From: DATAEE01 sp036257535
Lineage (GTDB): Bacteria > Acidobacteriota > Vicinamibacteria > Vicinamibacterales > 2-12-FULL-66-21
Direction of reading: 5' to 3'
Assembly (NCBI GenBank): GCA_036257535.1
Contig: DATAFJ010000167.1
Span: 1-61,098 of the forward strand
DNA: 61,098 bases
Part shown: positions 57,877 through 61,098 of the stretch, in pieces
How positions within the stretch are numbered: the first letter of the stretch is position 1
How the letters are laid out: the number at the start of each line of letters is the position of its first letter
The notes under the pieces: generated by a model
What the model was told of the DNA's origin: nothing
Database searches by the model: none
What the model saw: only the letters and a program-made list of their open reading frames with translations
Translations under genes and position numbers: made by a program

Positions 57877-59040
57877 ATGAGCCTCGATCCTCAGCTGTTC
57901 AAACCGCATGTCGCCAAAGTCGCCGGGAAGCTCATCGACGTCGCCGAGGGGATCGCCGAAGGGCGCGTCACGCCTCGCGAGGTGCAGGAGAACCCGTTTC
58001 GCGACGCGCTCCGCGAGCGAACGGCGATGGCGTTCGTAACGCCGCTCATCATCGCGATCAACGTTGGGCTGTTTCTGACGATCGCATACAAGGTCGACGG
58101 ACCTGTCGGCGATCCGCAGACTCTGCTCAACTGGGGCGCGAACTTCGGTCCGGTGACGACCAACGGCGGTTGGTGGCGTCTCGTCGCCGCGATGTTCCTG
58201 CACGCCGGCTTCATCCAGCTCGTCGTCAACATGGCAGGGCTCGCGCAGGCCGGTCTGATCCTCGAGCGCCTCGTGGGACGGCTCGCGCTGGTGACGACGT
58301 ATCTTGGCGCCGGGATACTCGCGCGGCTGCTGAGCATGTCTCAGGATCCGCTCGGCGTCACATACGGGTCGTCGGCCGCGATATTCGGCGTTTACGGATT
58401 GTTCGCCGCGACGTGTCTCCTCGGCATTCGCGGCCGCACGGCCGCGTCGATTCCGATCGGCGAGCTGAAAAAGCTTGTGCCCGCGGCTGGTATCTTCTTT
58501 CTGTACAACCTGGGCGTCGGAGGACAGCATCACTTGCTGGCGTTTGGACTCGGCTTCGCGGGCGGGATCGTCATGGCCATGGGAATCAGCGAGCGGAAGG
58601 CACAGGGCGCGCGGGTCGCGGTGACCGCCGCCGCCACCGCGATCGCGATTGGATTCATGTCCGTGCCGCTTCGCGGAATCGCCGACGTGCGGCCGCAGAT
58701 CACGATCCTCAACGCGCTCGAAGTCAAAACGACGAGCGCTTATGACCTGGCCATGCTCCGGTTCCGCAACAATCGGATCACCCGCGACGGCCTTGCCAAG
58801 ATCATCGACGGCGAGATCCTGCCAAGCCTGGCGTCCGCGCAGGAGCGGTTGCTGGCCATTCGAGGCGTTCCCGCGCAACACCGCCCAATCGTTGCGAGCG
58901 CCGACGAATATCTGCGGCTCCGCCAGGACAGCTTCCGCCTCCGCCTGGAAGGCCTCCGCAAGTCGAGCATGAAGACGCTCCAGCAGGCCGAGGTCAAGGA
59001 AATCGCCGCGCGCGAGGCGCTTGAGAAAGTAAAGCTGTAG
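57877..59040 (+). CDS. Rhomboid-family intramembrane protease
   Basis: The 387-residue protein has about six membrane segments between residues 50 and 265. Rhomboid marks are WWRLVAAMFLHAGFIQLVVNM (the usual second His of HxxxxHxxxN is Gln here), the Ser motif TYGSSAAIFGVYG and the His-bearing last segment (HHLLAFGLGFAGGIVMA). The last 110 residues are a charged helical domain (DEYLRLRQDSFRLRLEGLRK) not typical of rhomboids. Substrates unknown. ATG 57877 is preferred; the open frame upstream (to 57781) is repeat sequence. Confidence 0.85.
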   Translation: MSLDPQLFKPHVAKVAGKLIDVAEGIAEGRVTPREVQENPFRDALRERTAMAFVTPLIIAINVGLFLTIAYKVDGPVGDPQTLLNWGANFGPVTTNGGWWRLVAAMFLHAGFIQLVVNMAGLAQAGLILERLVGRLALVTTYLGAGILARLLSMSQDPLGVTYGSSAAIFGVYGLFAATCLLGIRGRTAASIPIGELKKLVPAAGIFFLYNLGVGGQHHLLAFGLGFAGGIVMAMGISERKAQGARVAVTAAATAIAIGFMSVPLRGIADVRPQITILNALEVKTTSAYDLAMLRFRNNRITRDGLAKIIDGEILPSLASAQERLLAIRGVPAQHRPIVASADEYLRLRQDSFRLRLEGLRKSSMKTLQQAEVKEIAAREALEKVKL

Positions 59041-59041
59041 T

Positions 59042-59059
59042 ACGAGGCTTTAGCCTCGT
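59042..59059. repeat. Perfect 18-base palindrome ACGAGGCTTTAGCCTCGT
   Basis: It begins two bases after the rhomboid stop and lies 31 bases ahead of the permease ATG. The stem-loop could end or attenuate transcription, although only two Ts follow. It resembles the other short palindromes at 14372 and 47961 in placement. Confidence 0.65.
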
Positions 59060-59090
59060 TGCCGCCGGCAGAGTATCCTGAGCCGGCCCG

Positions 59091-60491
59091 ATGGCTCTCG
59101 TCGCCAACGCGCCGCCTCCCGCGCCAGCCGTTGCACTCCGCCGCGACCTCGGCGTCTGGGCCGTCGCCGGCGTCGTCATCGGCGACATGCTCGGCTCGGG
59201 CATCTTCTTCACGCCGGGCGAGCTGGCCGCCGTCGCCGACGCTTCGTGGCAGATCTATGCGCTGTGGGCGCTCGCGGGCGGGATTACGCTCTGCGGCGCG
59301 CTCACGCTTGCCGAGCTCGCAAGCCGGGTCCCCCAGGCGGGCGCTCCCTTTCATGTCATCCACGAAAGCTTCGGACCGTTCCTCGCGTTCGCGACGATGT
59401 GGATGCAGGTCTGGGTGGCGGGCCCGGGATCGATTGCAGGCGTCGCGATCGCGTTCGGCGAGTTCGTGGTCCGCGCCGGCGGCGGGCTCGAGCGCTGGCC
59501 GGCGCCGGCATGGGGCGTTGCCGGCATCGCGTTCTTCGTCGGGATCAACCTTCTCGGCGTGCGCTGGGGCGGCCGCACGCAGATCGCGCTGACCGCGTCG
59601 AAGATCGGCGGGCTGCTCGCGCTCGTGGTTGGGAGCCTCTTCGTCGCCGGTGCGGTGGCTTCTCCCGCGGCCGGCGGACCCTCGGCGCCGACTGCAGGCT
59701 CTGGCCTCCTCGACTTCATCCGGGTCGTCGGCCTAGGTATAGGCGCCGTGCTCTTCACCTATGACGGGTGGATCGACGTCTCGTATCTCTCGGGCGAGGT
59801 GAAGGATCCGAAGCGCCACCTGTCGCGCGGCCTCGGCTTCGGCGTTGCCGCGGTCACGCTGCTGTATCTCGTCGTCAATTACGCGTACCTCCGCGTTGTG
59901 CCGCTCGATGCGATGCGCGCCGCGCCGACGACGATCGCGGTTGACGCGGCGCGGGCCGTATTCGGGCCGACAGGAGGCGCGTTTCTGAACGCGTTGGTGA
60001 TGCTGTCCATCTTCGGCGCGCTCGGCGGGTTGATCATGACGCTGCCGCGGCTCTACTACGCCGCCGCGGCGCAGTACGCGCGCGAGACGGCCGGACGGAA
60101 CGGCGCGGTGTCGATCTTCCGCGCGCTCTCGTTCGTCACGCCGCGAACGGCCGTTCCCGCCGGCTCCGTATTGTTCGCGGGAATCGCGGCCACTCTCGCG
60201 CTCCTCTTCTTCGGCACGTTCTCACGCATCGTCAACTTCTTCGTGGTCCCGCTGCAATTGAACAATATCCTGATGGTCGCGGCCGTCTTTCGCATGCACC
60301 GCCTGGCCTCGAACGAACCGGACGCGTTTCGCGCGCCTGGATATCCCGTGCTGCCGCTCGTCTACATCGGCGTGATCGCCTTCTTCCTCGTCAGCGCGAT
60401 AATCTTCCGTCCCTACGAAACGCTCGCGGGCGTCGGCCTGACGATGACCGCGGCGCCGGCGTACTGGCTCATCTTCCGGAGGGCGCGGTGA
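59091..60491 (+). CDS. APC-family amino acid permease
   Basis: The 466-residue protein has 12 predicted membrane segments and the APC/LAT pattern: VVIGDMLGSGIFFTPGELA (segment 1, unwound G-x-G-x-F site), LASRVPQAGAPFHVIHESFG, FTYDGWIDVSYLSGEVKDP (segment 6 region) and FRAPGYPVLPLVYIGV. It moves amino acids or related compounds by proton symport or exchange. It overlaps the next gene by four bases (GTGA), so uptake is probably tied to the guanidino-modifying enzyme, with arginine or a methylarginine as a plausible substrate. Confidence 0.92.
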   Translation: MALVANAPPPAPAVALRRDLGVWAVAGVVIGDMLGSGIFFTPGELAAVADASWQIYALWALAGGITLCGALTLAELASRVPQAGAPFHVIHESFGPFLAFATMWMQVWVAGPGSIAGVAIAFGEFVVRAGGGLERWPAPAWGVAGIAFFVGINLLGVRWGGRTQIALTASKIGGLLALVVGSLFVAGAVASPAAGGPSAPTAGSGLLDFIRVVGLGIGAVLFTYDGWIDVSYLSGEVKDPKRHLSRGLGFGVAAVTLLYLVVNYAYLRVVPLDAMRAAPTTIAVDAARAVFGPTGGAFLNALVMLSIFGALGGLIMTLPRLYYAAAAQYARETAGRNGAVSIFRALSFVTPRTAVPAGSVLFAGIAATLALLFFGTFSRIVNFFVVPLQLNNILMVAAVFRMHRLASNEPDAFRAPGYPVLPLVYIGVIAFFLVSAIIFRPYETLAGVGLTMTAAPAYWLIFRRAR

Positions 60492-61098
60492 AAAACGGCT
60501 TCGGTGTATCCAACGCGTACGGCACGCTTCGCCGGGTGCTCATGCACCGCCCCGGCGCCGAGCTCGACTTCGTGAGCGACAGGACGATCGAGGAGTTTCA
60601 CTTCGCGCGGCCGGTGAACCGCGCACGGTTTCAGGCCGATTACGACGCCATGCTCGACCGGTTCCGCGCGGCCGGGGTCGACGTGCTGCTCGTCGGCGAC
60701 CTCCTGTCATCGGACGCCGACGCGCTCGGCTACATGTCGCGCCGGCCGAACATGACCTACACGCGCGACCTCGCCGTCGTCCTGCAGACGGGGGCGGTGC
60801 TGATGGGACCGTGGCAGAAGGGGCGGCAGGGGGACCAGGAGATGATGGCGCGCGCCTTCCGCCGGCTCGGCATACCGATCCTTGCCGCGGTCGACGCGCC
60901 CGGTTACCTGGAAGGTGGCGGCGTCACGATGATCGGCGACGACACCGTCGTGGCGTCGCTCTGCGATCGCGCGACGCCGCTGGGGCTGAAGACGCTTCGC
61001 GACGCGTCGTTTGCCGCCGGGTCCAAATACTTTCTCGAGGTGCCGCTCCCGAAGGGGCACATTCACATCGACGGCATCTTCATGGTGCTCGACGAGCG
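60488..61098 (+). CDS. Arginine deiminase/dimethylargininase-like enzyme, 3' end missing
   Basis: From GTG 60488 (overlapping the permease TGA) the frame stays open to the window edge. It shows VSNAYGTLRRVLMHRPGAEL at the start, NMTYTRDLAVV, PGYLEGGGVTMIGDD and GHIHIDGIFMVLDE. These are the substrate-pocket and His-Asp catalytic motifs of the guanidino-group-modifying family (arginine deiminase, DDAH, amidinotransferase). The catalytic cysteine would lie near the C-terminus, beyond the window. The products would be citrulline plus ammonia or a methylamine. Coupling with an APC permease supports a catabolic role. Confidence 0.88.
   Translation, partial: MKNGFGVSNAYGTLRRVLMHRPGAELDFVSDRTIEEFHFARPVNRARFQADYDAMLDRFRAAGVDVLLVGDLLSSDADALGYMSRRPNMTYTRDLAVVLQTGAVLMGPWQKGRQGDQEMMARAFRRLGIPILAAVDAPGYLEGGGVTMIGDDTVVASLCDRATPLGLKTLRDASFAAGSKYFLEVPLPKGHIHIDGIFMVLDE

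Overview
This is a 61 kb stretch of a high-GC (about 65%) bacterial chromosome. The gene mix points to an Acidobacteriota, probably Vicinamibacteria-like: a DUF5916/CBM9-type outer-membrane protein, Ser/Thr kinase and winged-helix proteins carrying TolB-like propellers, an active/inactive M16 peptidase pair, DUF4331, DUF3014, a B3/B4-domain protein, a tannase-like esterase, PQQ sorbosone-dehydrogenase remnants and a likely selenoprotein. This placement is an inference; the window has no rRNA or classical phylogenetic marker apart from truA. I found no tRNA, rRNA, CRISPR array, transposase, integrase or phage gene.

Layout. 1-8.1 kb: the 3' end of a secreted protein, a B3/B4-domain protein, a DUF4242 protein, an M23-like peptidase, a chimeric wreck (half of a CarF/TMEM189 lipid desaturase joined to a shattered TolB-N/TPR gene), a hybrid histidine kinase and RlpA. 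8.1-16.6 kb: a Ser/Thr kinase whose propeller is broken by four frameshifts, an M28 peptidase, a VOC protein, the M16 pair and a GH16 glucanase. 16.8-24.4 kb: MsrA, a NarL-type two-component pair, a metallo-beta-lactamase-fold (MBL) protein, a CadC-like winged-helix/TolB protein, and decayed TPR and retropepsin genes. 24.5-34.2 kb: a fragment of a second MBL gene, a tannase-like esterase, a four-gene overlapping operon (cyclase, MpaB-like oxygenase, epimerase, NAPE-PLD-like MBL), an inverted and deleted sorbosone dehydrogenase, and a TPR lipoprotein/DUF4331 pair. 34.2-41 kb: an AddA/AddB-like helicase-nuclease operon. 41-50 kb: DinB, a probable amidohydrolase pseudoenzyme, DUF3014, a TPR/EF-hand protein, EEP phosphatase, alpha/beta hydrolase, HD hydrolase, TruA and a 7Fe ferredoxin. 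50-61 kb: the DUF5916 protein, a WYL regulator coupled to a thioredoxin-like protein with an in-frame TGA, a Spy/CpxP-like protein divergent from an OmpR/histidine kinase pair, a rhomboid protein, an APC permease and a guanidino-modifying enzyme running off the end.

Two things stand out. First, the gene at 53975-54559 reads straight through a TGA placed exactly where the first cysteine of a thioredoxin CxxC would be (U-G-T-C). A stem-loop of SECIS-like geometry follows, so this looks like an undescribed selenoprotein. Second, many intergenic gaps hold 'word' repeats: short degenerate tandem words (CACGGATT, CGCAGAG, GGTGCC, GGGTTCA, AATGCC), several of them arranged as facing inverted arms around a GC-rich palindromic core. 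Similar word runs also sit in frame inside coding linkers, and one supplies the signal-peptide codons of the GH16 enzyme. Together with five rearranged or frameshifted gene wrecks beside intact genes of over 1,100 codons, this indicates local genome turnover rather than general sequencing error.
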